Shown here in pieces: positions 21,543-30,581 of a DNA stretch of 64,000 nt. The number at the start of each line of letters is the position of its first letter. The first letter of the stretch is position 1. The position numbers and the translations under genes are program-made. A model generated the notes under the pieces. The model was given only the letters and a program-made list of their open reading frames with translations, was not told the DNA's origin and ran no database searches. This stretch comes from Limnomonas spitsbergensis (Eukaryota; Chlorophyta; Chlorophyceae; Chlamydomonadales), in contig JAYJMM010000028.1 of assembly GCA_037349105.1 (NCBI GenBank), positions 496,001-560,000 of the forward strand. Reading direction: 5' to 3'.

Positions 21543-22265
21543 ATGTCGCAGCACGGCAGCCACGGACGCGGCGGTGGAGGCAGCCAGGATGCGCTGGCCA
21601 TCCGGCGAGCTGCAATGAAGAAACAGTCTATCGGCCTGTTTCACTCTGAGAGACAGGCGTATCGTCGGGAGGCCCGGGATAGCATGACGGAGGTGCTTAT
21701 GCAGCGGCGCCGTCGCGGTCGAGGTGGACGAGGCCAGTACGGTGCTGAGCAACACTATGAAGAGGAGATGCAGTCGCAGCCCTCCATCTCTGAGACCGAC
21801 TTGCGTCGCCGGTCCCCTGTGCATTCCGCGGCGCCTCGCGATGCCCAGGCTGCTGCAGCAGACTTAGAAGCTCGCTTGGACAGCGGGTTGGACGACTACA
21901 TGGCGGCAGGGCTGCTCCACCGTACAGCAACCGCAACCGCAGCCGCAACCGCAGCCGCGACCGCAGCCGCGACCGCAGCCGCAGCCGCAGCCGCTGCCGC
22001 AGTCAGCGAGCCAAGGCCCACAACAGAGGACAACATCCATGAGTGGATCAACCACGGACAGCTGAAGTGCTTCCGCCGAGCCGTTGCAGTAGACAGGGCC
22101 GCTGGTGCCTCTGATGACGATGACGGGACTTCGTGGTATGCTGTCACAAGGTGCTGGCAGACGTTCCTCGACATCAACTCGCCTCCGCTTGGCGATCACG
22201 AGGCCATCAAAGCGTATGTCTACGACTTGCTCGGGCTTCCCACTCGGGGAACCTCAACTGAGTGA
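21543..22265 (+). CDS. Novel retrotransposon ORF B, 240 aa
   Basis: Not recognised. Features visible: a glycine-rich start, an arginine-glycine block RRRRGRGGRG (residues 56-65) of RGG-box type, which commonly binds RNA, a low-complexity alanine/threonine tract (about 126-155) encoded by repeats of GCAACCGCAGCC type, and a C-terminal folded-looking region ending near residue 235. The ATG follows CGTCTCCAG, again like a 3' splice site. It is in frame with ORF A upstream (one TAA between) and with pol downstream (one UGA between). Nucleic-acid binding is a reasonable inference from the RGG block only. Confidence 0.6.
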   Translation: MSQHGSHGRGGGGSQDALAIRRAAMKKQSIGLFHSERQAYRREARDSMTEVLMQRRRRGRGGRGQYGAEQHYEEEMQSQPSISETDLRRRSPVHSAAPRDAQAAAADLEARLDSGLDDYMAAGLLHRTATATAAATAAATAAATAAAAAAAAAVSEPRPTTEDNIHEWINHGQLKCFRRAVAVDRAAGASDDDDGTSWYAVTRCWQTFLDINSPPLGDHEAIKAYVYDLLGLPTRGTSTE

Positions 22266-22313
22266 AGGTGGGCGCGGTGCAGGGATCGGGGGTTGTATAA
22301 GCAAGTGCTGCGC

Positions 22314-25300
22314 ATGTACCCCGTTCCCCGCATTGCCTCCCCCTTTCAGGCCCAGCCTAGGTTAGGTGACCTGGGCGGTACGCCTCTGCTGCGCGGTCTG
22401 CGTTTGCATCGTTTGCGAATTTGGCGCCAGCGGTTGAATGTAGTTAAGGGAGGACTCAGGGATAGGCGCTTGAGGCGCAAGGCCAGCAAGGCACAGGCAG
22501 TGGTGGATCTAGCTGCCAGACAGGCGTTGAACTCTGTGTGCCGCCCTGTCAGGATCGAGGTCTCTCGCACGCTGGTGCGTGAATGTAAAAATGTGCGCTG
22601 CAACGTGGGCCCTCCTGCCTCAAGAGTGTTCACAGGGTTCCGCAAAATTGTTCTGCTGGTCGTTCTCACTTTCTTCCTGATCATTGGATCTGTCTGGGCT
22701 ACGCCCGGGCTCAGCGATATGCCCACATTGGCTCAAGAAGCCGTGTTCTCAAGGCTCCCGACCGTCCCTCTATGCCCTCAGCAAGAGTGGGCAGCTTTTC
22801 AGGCTGATGTCTGGTACCCTGATCCATTTGTGGAGCCTTTCCTGCAGCCCATTGTAGGGTTGGGTGAAGTCCCTATAGAGGAGTCGTGGACCCTGGATAG
22901 TTTGACACCGGACAGCCCTGCCGATCCAGTAGAACCAGGGAAACACCAGAAGATGAAAGATGGTTGGATCCTAGGTGGTCATCCAGAGATGTCCGCTTCG
23001 GAACGACAGGAGTTTGTCCGCGACCTAGGGCACATGATCAAAGAGACTAGCGCGTTCGAGCTTGCTGATCTGACTGGGTACTGTGGTCGTGTCCCTGATT
23101 TCACTATTGGACCCCCTGGAGTTTTGGTGGAAGTCCCCGCAGGTGCTGTACCGCGCAAGAGCCGGAGGCGTTCTCCGTTGGAGACTGACGTCATGAACGA
23201 GCACATGCAGCCCCTGTTAGCCGCTGGGTTCATTGAGCCCTGTCCCTTTGCTACATTAACACATGAGGCAGTGATCGCAGCGAAAAAGGATCCAGTCACG
23301 GGGGCATGGACGGACAAGCGCTGCTGCATCAATTATGGTAAGGCAGCGGGGGGGATTAACGCCTTCACGCCTCCTGATCCCTACCCTCTGCCCCTACCTG
23401 AGGAGTTGTTTGCTGAAACCAAGGGTTGCAAGTTCTTTTCGGTATGTGATATGAAATCAGGGTTTGGGCAGACCAAGCTTGACCCTTCCTGCCAGCACCA
23501 GACTGCCTTCTGGTGGAACCGCCAATTATGGCAGACTAAGAGGAATACTTTCGGGTTGTCCAACATGCCGGCTTACTTTCAGCGGGTCATGACGACCACA
23601 ATTCAGGATGCAGGGCTGGGTCATTGCTGCTGTTGTTTCATCGATGATGTGCTGATTTTTACTAAAGATCTTGCGTCACACAAGGTAGCTGTCGCTGCCT
23701 TACTGGCGGCATTGCAGAAGGTGGGGTTGAAGGTCCATCCAGGTAAGTGCAAGTTCTGTTTTGATGCAGTAGAGTACCTTGGGCACATGATTGGCTCTGG
23801 GGGAATCTCTCCCAGCGAGACCAAGGTCACTGCCATCCGAGCCCTGCCCACGCCCACGTCTGTCCATGAACTGAGGAGGGTTCTCGGTTTTGCCAATTAT
23901 TATCGTTGCTATGTGCCTAACTTTTCAACAATGGCCAGCCCCCTGACTGAGCTGCTTAAAAGCAACGTGTCATGGGAATGGACGCCAGCACGAGACGTTG
24001 CCTGGAACGAGCTCAAGGATGCATTATGTCAGCCGGGCAACGCGCTGCGGAATCCAGATCCCAGTCGTAGGTACATTCTGCATACTGACTGGTCTCAAAA
24101 AGGTATGTCTGCAGTACTGGGGCAGTTGGATGATGATGGCCATGAGTTCCTGGTTGCTTGCATCAGCAGGACGTGCAATGTGCATGAGGCCAATTATGGT
24201 TCTTACAAAGGGGAAATGCTAGCTGCGGTATGGGGAGTCCGCAGTTTCCGATATTACCTACTGGGTGCACAGTTGCCTTTTCTCATGATCAGTGATCATA
24301 AGGGTTTGTCTTGGCTCATGTCCAATCGAGAATTGGAGGGGCAGTACGCCAGGTGGTCAGTTATGTTGAGCCCCTTTTCATTTGAGCTGCAATATAAGCC
24401 GGGGGTGAAACACATCGTGGCTGACGTTCCTAGCCGTTATCCTGTACCATCATCTGCAGACACGACAGGCACTCGGGAAACCCACTTTAGTGTGGATTGG
24501 CCGGTTCAGCTAAACGACAAGCTTTGCAAAAAGGCAGAGCATGATGCCCCTCATGCCTTATCACTGATGGTTGCATGCTTTTCCCGCACTCCGCAGTCAC
24601 GCGTGCCCTGGGCCCTGTCAATGGCAGCACAAGCGCTTACCGAGCTGGCCGAACCCGGTAGTTTTTCTCCTGTCAATGACTTGGTGCAGGTTCCACGCCC
24701 TAAAGTGTGGCCTGGAGTGGAGATAGAAATTCTGACTAACGAATCCCCCCTGTTTGGTAGAAAGGTAGCGTCACAAATTACCCAACTTGCCAACCAGCTG
24801 GTGATTACCCCGGCTCTGAGTCAGGCCCAGGAGCCATGTGATCCTGATTGTATGCAAGCAGCTCATGCACTCGATGCGGAGATATCTGGTTTTCACTGCT
24901 TCACTTCTGATTGTCTGCCTGTTTACCCCCTGTGCCTCACCAGCAAACATCAGGCGTTGCGAGCAAGGGCTTCCGCGCAAGTGGAGGCCTGCTTATTGAA
25001 GTTGCGGCGCACCCCTGCATCTGTGCCAAGTCGCCTTATTATGGGTAAAGGGCCGGCGGGTGACTTTGTTGAATCCATTGACTCGTCACCAGTGCACATT
25101 ATTGACCTGACTGTTGCCCTGCGGGATGGCATATCTCTCATTGAGCTCTTCGGGGGGATGACCAGTGGGTTGGAATGTATGCTCAGGAATGGCATTCGTG
25201 TTAACAGATACTTGTACTGTGACACGTGTGCGTCTGCCAGAACAGTTGCTCAATTTCGAGTTCAGCAATTGTCTCTTGCGTATCCGCATCTGCTTTCTTC

Positions 25301-28300
25301 TGATGCAGTGGAAAATGCCTTTACTGTCCTGCCGCAAAATGTGTATGACATATCTGAGAACCACCTCATAGCTGCAGGATGCTTAAATGGAACGCAGTGG
25401 ATGGTAATCGCTGGGTTCATGTGCAATGACTTGTCATCCGCAGGTAAACGCTCGGGGTTGCAAGGTGAGCATAGCTCCACTTTCTTTCCTCTTCTTAGGA
25501 TTATGGGCACATTGCAAGTGTTGCAGAGGTCCAACACACCTCCCATGTACCTCATTGAGAACGTCGCTGTTCAACATGCGGTGGCTGCATCGAAGATTAT
25601 GTTAGATAGCTATGTGGAACTGTGTGACCGCTTGGGGACACCAGTGACTTTTGACGCAGCTGCCATGGGCAGTTGTGCACACAGATTGCGAAATTACTGG
25701 TGCAATCTATGTGATCCCAAGGCTCTGCAGGTCGTGTTGTCGTCTGTTGTGCGAAATGAGACGGTTACGGTTGCAGATATATTGGAGAGCTGTCGCAGGC
25801 CTCAAATTTGCAACAGGGTTAACCAGCGTCCTTATTACCAGGCCAATGTGATTGATCATCCACTAATTGTCCTCCCCAATCTTGTTGCCCGTCAGCACTC
25901 TTGGTCCTTCGCTCTGCCTGGAGATTTGCCCCCTGGTCAGGGGCTGGTGTGGGAGACCGGCAAGGGTCTGTGTGACCTCACCATCCTGGAAAGGGAGAGA
26001 GCCTTGGGGTATGCGGACAACTGCACGGCTGCACCAGGTATATCTTTCCATGCGCGACACATTCTCACGGGAGGTGCGTTTGACGCCAATGCGGTGAGTT
26101 CATTGGTTGCTTTCAGCCTGGCCATTAGATTTGGTTTTCATTCAGGGCCTTCATCTTTCTCAGTTGATGTTGCGTTCGAGCCAGGCCTTGAGCTGGGGGG
26201 GAAGAGTCATCAGATGCACCAGGAACTGCATGATCGATTCAGTGCAGGATCGCAGCTGATGTTTTATGCAGCTCAAGCCCAGGCTGCTGAGATGGAAGAA
26301 TACAGCAACAGCGCAGATGACACTATGCATGTGGATGTCTGGCTTGACCATGCAGTTATGAGGTATCTGCAACACCCAGATGCAGTCAGGCTTGCCTCGT
26401 GCTCAATGATTGAGCGTAGACGGATCCTGAGAAGAGCCGCACATTTTGAGTGGTCAGTTGGTAAACAGCTTCACAGGCGCATGCCAGGGGGGGGCTTGAA
26501 GGTTGTGCCCGCTCCTGATGACCGCCTGTCATTAGTCAGGCGCATGCATGCAGAGAATGGACATCTCGGGCGAAGGCGCACTACTGCGCTGGTCACCATG
26601 AAGCATTGGTGGGTGGGAATATGGAATGACTGCAAGCTCGTAGTGCAGGCATGTGCAGCCTGTGACTTCACCAAAGCTGCTTTTAATCAGCAGCAGGCTG
26701 TTCTGAACCCCCTTCCGATCAAGGGCATGATGTACTGCTGGCACCTAGACTTATCTGGCCCCTATGCTGTGTCTGACCAGGGAAACAAGTACTTCATGGT
26801 GGCTATCGAGAGCTACTCCAAGTGGGTGGAAGTATTTCCCATGAAGGACAAATCATCTGCAGAGGTAGCGTACCATTTCTTACATGGCATCTTGGCCAGG
26901 TACGGGGCCTGCGCTGAAGTCGTTACTGACGGAGGTGGCGAATTTCAAGGTGAAATGGATGAACTGCTTGTGCGAGCATTAATAGATCACAGAGTCACAT
27001 CACCTCATCACCCCCAAGCAAATGGGGCTGCAGAACGGCTAGTTCAAACAGTAAAAACTGCGCTGCTGAGGCATCTGCACGAAGACGCTAAGCATGTGCA
27101 GACTTGGGACATGTACTTGCCCTGGATTGCATTAGGTTACCGAGTAACAAAACACCAGAGCACTAAGATGAGCCCTTATCAACTCCTCTTTGCCTGTGAC
27201 CCAGTTATCCCTCCTGATGTTATGGAACGGATGCCTGGATTAGAAGATGATTATCTAAATGAAGATCTTGCTGCTGAGCATGTGCTGCAACGCGCTAAAA
27301 TCATGGCAGAAGAGTGTGTCATGGCAGGGCAGAACTTGCTGATTGCTCAGCACCGTGACACACTAAGGTATGCCAAGTTGCGTAGCGGTGCCTATCTACC
27401 CAAAATTGCAAAGTTTCAGGTGGGACAATTTGTGTACGTCCGAAGTGAGGATCGATTGCACCATGCAGCCAGGCCTGTAGTGCTCAGAGTCCATGACGTC
27501 AGACCTAGTGGGGTCCTGGTGCTGGCTGGTAGGGACGGCCGCACCATATCAGAAAATGTCATCAACTGCGCACCATGCCATTTGCCCATCAATGAGTTGA
27601 GGGGCCCGTCACTGCAGTATCAGCGACCACCCTTAGACACGCCATGTGAAGTATGTTTGCTGCCAGATATGGATAGACTGCTAGTCTTGTGCGATGCATG
27701 CAACAGAGGTTGCCACATTTACTGTATGACCCCTGCTCTCTCCAAAGTGCCTAAGGGTCGCTGGGTATGTGACCAATGCCTTGTCTTAGGAATTGCTACG
27801 CCCACATTTCTGACGCAGCGAGCAGCCGCACTGGCTGAGGAGCCCTCGGCAAAGCGAGTTACGCTGAAGCACATGACCATGAAAGCGCCACAGCCACCAG
27901 CTGCTCCAAAGACACTAGTTGTCCGTCCGCCTATCCCCAACGGCAGGACTCCTCGTCGGGTTACACCCATGACGAGCAACAAGCCACTGTCACCCGCATT
28001 AGTAACGGCAGTGCTGCCTATTCAACGACCAACGCAACCAGCGGACGGTCTACGACTGACACCGTCTCCACCGCTGACCAGCCCAAGCGGTCGGCCAGTT
28101 CGGGTAAGCAGGCTTCCACTGCGGCTAGAGGCGCATGTCACTGACATTTGTGAGCGCTTGGTTCCCACGATGTTCCTGGACTGGACCACTATTGAGGGCG
28201 TGCTGGATGGTATGACTTGGCTGATGCCAGGGGTTTGGTCGGGAAGGATCACAGCTGCTAAAGTGGTACTGGCACACTTAGCACATGTCAGGGGGGGCCA

Positions 28301-28826
28301 CCCTGCTATTACAATGGGAATAACCACAGGAGAATGCAAAACCCTGTGTAACGTCCTTGACTTCAGTTTGTCCCCAAGCACTGTCATTATGTGCGCTGAG
28401 CCTGGTCTTTCCCCTGCCATGTATGAGGACCATTGGCCAGGTGTGATCACCAATTACGGATGGGCCGCGGGGGTAGCGGACTACTACCTGAACCCGATGC
28501 AGCTGACATCGTATCGATTCCTGGGCAAGCATCACGGCATGCACGTCGTCATTGTCAACCCGTCACCAGCGCTGGCTGACATCGTGTGCGCTGTTGCTGT
28601 GTTAGCAGTCCCGCATGTAGTTTGTTGTTTGGTAGAGAGAGAGTTTTTGCAGTGCGCACCAACGCGGTTTGAGTGGCTATGGCAGCTACAGTTGCAGGGC
28701 AGGATAGCCATCAGACCAGCAGATGCTACGGTGATTAGTGGGACGGCCAGTGGGTCTGGTAGGATGGATCGAGTGTGGATCTTAGTTTTCGCTTCACGGG
28801 AGGTCAGGGATCGTATGCTGCGTTAA
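22314..28826 (+). CDS. pol: Pol polyprotein: RT, RNase H, DNMT3-like methyltransferase, integrase, PHD, C-terminal domain
   Basis: 2170 residues from ATG 22,314; the frame is open back to the ORF B stop, and a 3' splice-like CCCCCTTTCAG ends at 22,349. A membrane-like segment lies at 22,644-22,700. Reverse transcriptase at about 23,190-23,792 has FIDD (usual YxDD). RNase H at 24,066-24,437 keeps the acidic residues (HTDW, GEML, ISDH, VADV). The cytosine-C5 methyltransferase at 25,125-26,147 has LFGGMTSGLE, MCNDLS with the catalytic Cys, LIENV, RLRNYW and RERALGY, most like DNMT3. Integrase follows, with an H-x4-H, C-x2-C zinc site and D, D-35-E (HLDLSGP, VTDGGGEF, AAERL). A C4HC3 PHD finger is at 27,645-27,779. 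The last 230 residues (28,125-28,826) are unrecognised, possibly a methylase-like fold. Pol would be cleaved by the element's protease. Confidence 0.95.
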   Translation: MYPVPRIASPFQAQPRLGDLGGTPLLRGLRLHRLRIWRQRLNVVKGGLRDRRLRRKASKAQAVVDLAARQALNSVCRPVRIEVSRTLVRECKNVRCNVGPPASRVFTGFRKIVLLVVLTFFLIIGSVWATPGLSDMPTLAQEAVFSRLPTVPLCPQQEWAAFQADVWYPDPFVEPFLQPIVGLGEVPIEESWTLDSLTPDSPADPVEPGKHQKMKDGWILGGHPEMSASERQEFVRDLGHMIKETSAFELADLTGYCGRVPDFTIGPPGVLVEVPAGAVPRKSRRRSPLETDVMNEHMQPLLAAGFIEPCPFATLTHEAVIAAKKDPVTGAWTDKRCCINYGKAAGGINAFTPPDPYPLPLPEELFAETKGCKFFSVCDMKSGFGQTKLDPSCQHQTAFWWNRQLWQTKRNTFGLSNMPAYFQRVMTTTIQDAGLGHCCCCFIDDVLIFTKDLASHKVAVAALLAALQKVGLKVHPGKCKFCFDAVEYLGHMIGSGGISPSETKVTAIRALPTPTSVHELRRVLGFANYYRCYVPNFSTMASPLTELLKSNVSWEWTPARDVAWNELKDALCQPGNALRNPDPSRRYILHTDWSQKGMSAVLGQLDDDGHEFLVACISRTCNVHEANYGSYKGEMLAAVWGVRSFRYYLLGAQLPFLMISDHKGLSWLMSNRELEGQYARWSVMLSPFSFELQYKPGVKHIVADVPSRYPVPSSADTTGTRETHFSVDWPVQLNDKLCKKAEHDAPHALSLMVACFSRTPQSRVPWALSMAAQALTELAEPGSFSPVNDLVQVPRPKVWPGVEIEILTNESPLFGRKVASQITQLANQLVITPALSQAQEPCDPDCMQAAHALDAEISGFHCFTSDCLPVYPLCLTSKHQALRARASAQVEACLLKLRRTPASVPSRLIMGKGPAGDFVESIDSSPVHIIDLTVALRDGISLIELFGGMTSGLECMLRNGIRVNRYLYCDTCASARTVAQFRVQQLSLAYPHLLSSDAVENAFTVLPQNVYDISENHLIAAGCLNGTQWMVIAGFMCNDLSSAGKRSGLQGEHSSTFFPLLRIMGTLQVLQRSNTPPMYLIENVAVQHAVAASKIMLDSYVELCDRLGTPVTFDAAAMGSCAHRLRNYWCNLCDPKALQVVLSSVVRNETVTVADILESCRRPQICNRVNQRPYYQANVIDHPLIVLPNLVARQHSWSFALPGDLPPGQGLVWETGKGLCDLTILERERALGYADNCTAAPGISFHARHILTGGAFDANAVSSLVAFSLAIRFGFHSGPSSFSVDVAFEPGLELGGKSHQMHQELHDRFSAGSQLMFYAAQAQAAEMEEYSNSADDTMHVDVWLDHAVMRYLQHPDAVRLASCSMIERRRILRRAAHFEWSVGKQLHRRMPGGGLKVVPAPDDRLSLVRRMHAENGHLGRRRTTALVTMKHWWVGIWNDCKLVVQACAACDFTKAAFNQQQAVLNPLPIKGMMYCWHLDLSGPYAVSDQGNKYFMVAIESYSKWVEVFPMKDKSSAEVAYHFLHGILARYGACAEVVTDGGGEFQGEMDELLVRALIDHRVTSPHHPQANGAAERLVQTVKTALLRHLHEDAKHVQTWDMYLPWIALGYRVTKHQSTKMSPYQLLFACDPVIPPDVMERMPGLEDDYLNEDLAAEHVLQRAKIMAEECVMAGQNLLIAQHRDTLRYAKLRSGAYLPKIAKFQVGQFVYVRSEDRLHHAARPVVLRVHDVRPSGVLVLAGRDGRTISENVINCAPCHLPINELRGPSLQYQRPPLDTPCEVCLLPDMDRLLVLCDACNRGCHIYCMTPALSKVPKGRWVCDQCLVLGIATPTFLTQRAAALAEEPSAKRVTLKHMTMKAPQPPAAPKTLVVRPPIPNGRTPRRVTPMTSNKPLSPALVTAVLPIQRPTQPADGLRLTPSPPLTSPSGRPVRVSRLPLRLEAHVTDICERLVPTMFLDWTTIEGVLDGMTWLMPGVWSGRITAAKVVLAHLAHVRGGHPAITMGITTGECKTLCNVLDFSLSPSTVIMCAEPGLSPAMYEDHWPGVITNYGWAAGVADYYLNPMQLTSYRFLGKHHGMHVVIVNPSPALADIVCAVAVLAVPHVVCCLVEREFLQCAPTRFEWLWQLQLQGRIAIRPADATVISGTASGSGRMDRVWILVFASREVRDRMLR

Positions 28827-29536
28827 ACTGGTAGTTGGGTGCGATGTACTGCGCAGTATGATAGTGGGTCAGCAATTAGGGTCAGGGTGCACAGTACACA
28901 AGGGTTTAGTGGAGAGGTATAAGTGGAAATTCTGCGTAGCAGAGGGAAGATGAGGAGATCGGGTCGGGGCGTACTTACGCTGGCAGGTCTAGTAGTTGGG
29001 CGCATAAGGCGTGTTGTGCAGATGTGGGGTTGAAAGAGTTGAATCAGGGTGTGTAAGCAAATGGGAATTTGGGACGCAAAATGCGGAGGGAAATAGTTAT
29101 GTTGTGAGTGTCATGGGCGCATAATGCGGAGAGAAATAGGGAGTGTCAGGGTAGATACCTGCTAATAAAGGACGCGTCGTGGAGCATGGAGTTTTGGAGC
29201 CAAGACAGAGAGGATCATCGCAGTGGATCGTCGTAGTTTGTCTCAAGACCTTACAAGGTTTCCCCAGGAGGGTTTTCATCTTGTAATTGGTCAACTCACG
29301 GCTTATCCGTGTAAGAATCCTTGAGGTGCTAGAGTGGAGGGCACAGAGGCATTTTGACGTGCATGATATGTCAAAACATCAGCCGTAATCTCGCATGGCT
29401 GTGCCCACCTCAAGGATTAAGAGGGTCTTTTTACAGTCCTCTATTGATAATTGCTCCGCCTTCTGAATTTCGGACTGGGGGGGGAGTGACTGCTGTGCGC
29501 AGTGATACTTCAAGGTCACTGGTACCTCGTGACAGC
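28827..29536 (+). other. 3' untranslated part with polypurine tract
   Basis: About 700 noncoding bases separate pol from the 3' LTR. A polypurine tract (GACTGGGGGGGGAG, about 29,473-29,486) is the candidate primer for plus-strand DNA. It lies about 50 bases before the LTR start rather than directly next to it, which is unusual and may mean the true LTR border or primer is elsewhere. No ORF is supported. Confidence 0.55.
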
Positions 29537-30330
29537 TGTCACGACGTATGGGTGCACCGCACGCAGGGGTGGCTTGTACATTCTTTTTGGTTTCGGATCC
29601 ATTATGATTTGTGGTACTTCGAGAATGCCTGGCTCGTTCCAGGCATTCTTCTCTTCTTACTCAAGTATACACGAAGTTGAATCACCCCGTTTTAATCTGT
29701 TCTGGGACTAATTGTCTATCTGCGATATTTCGGCCCCTTATCAAGGCCAGGAAACTACACTGGAAGGAGATCTCTAGTTAACTCTACACTGATCCTTTCG
29801 CTCTTAAGACCACATCACTAAGTATCGAAGCCTGGACACTACACTGTGCGAATAGCTCTAGTTACACACTACACTTATTCGCTATCTCTAGTTCCATCTC
29901 CTCTACTTCCACTCCTCATTCTTCTTGTTCTCTCGCTTGACACCTCTACACTGCGAGCTCTCAGCTCAATCTCTAGAACTCAAGTCGACACTGCAAGCTG
30001 CTTCCCCAGCCTTTCCTGGCTACCAAGTCGATCTTCTGATCTTTCAGTTGATCTTCTCCATCAAGAGTCGTTCAGTCAGCTCTACACTCTTCATCACTTC
30101 GGGCAGCTTCGTCCACAAGTCCGATCTAAGCCGCCCCAACATGTCAACTGTCGACATCAGTGCATCAGTCTTCACCAGGGTCGACTTCACTTCGTAACTT
30201 CTGTCAACAGTAAGGGAAGAATCATCAAAGGTTAGTGCAGTAACCTGAGGATTAAGTCGAGGATAATCTGCTCACCAGACAGATTATCGCTCATGCACAG
30301 CAGGTTACCCTTGGTAAAGGGCTCCTAGCA
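29537..30330 (+). repeat. 3' LTR
   Basis: This is 794 bp, identical to the 5' LTR except at 30,141 (A for C) and 30,293 (A for C) by eye. It starts TGTCACGACG and ends CTCCTAGCA, after which unrelated sequence CAAAGCC begins. Bases 30,331-30,581 downstream hold nothing recognisable. Confidence 0.95.
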
Positions 30331-30581
30331 CAAAGCCACTTGTCGCACTGTGGGATCCGCCACGGTTCTATTAGCGTAGCTAATAGATCCGGGGCCCAAA
30401 ACCCGCCCTCCACTACGTGTACCTAGCAGCAATGGCAGAAGGAAACCAAGGAGAGGGGCAGTATATGATTCAAATTCCGCGAATTTCCGGACTGTGTGGT
30501 GTGGATCGGTCGATGACCTGTCGGGTTAGGGAACTGGATGTGACCAGGTAGGAAAGCCAACCCCGGGGTTCATTTTGTCAG

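Larger units (their letters stand above)
15342..30330 (+). mobile_element. Complete Ty3/gypsy-like LTR retrotransposon with DNMT and PHD domains
   Basis: The 14,989-bp element is bounded by direct 794-bp LTRs that start TG and end CA and differ at only two positions by eye (15,946/30,141 and 16,098/30,293), indicating a recent insertion. Order inside: gag, an in-frame UGA, protease, two novel ORFs, then a 2170-residue pol with reverse transcriptase, RNase H, DNMT3-like methyltransferase, integrase, PHD finger and an extra C-terminal domain. RT-RNase H ahead of integrase is the Ty3/gypsy order. The target duplication is imperfect: CAAGC before the left LTR against CAAAGC after the right one. 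No classical primer-binding site starting with TGG follows the 5' LTR. All main ORFs are open and the catalytic residues are present, so the copy could be active. Confidence 0.95.
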
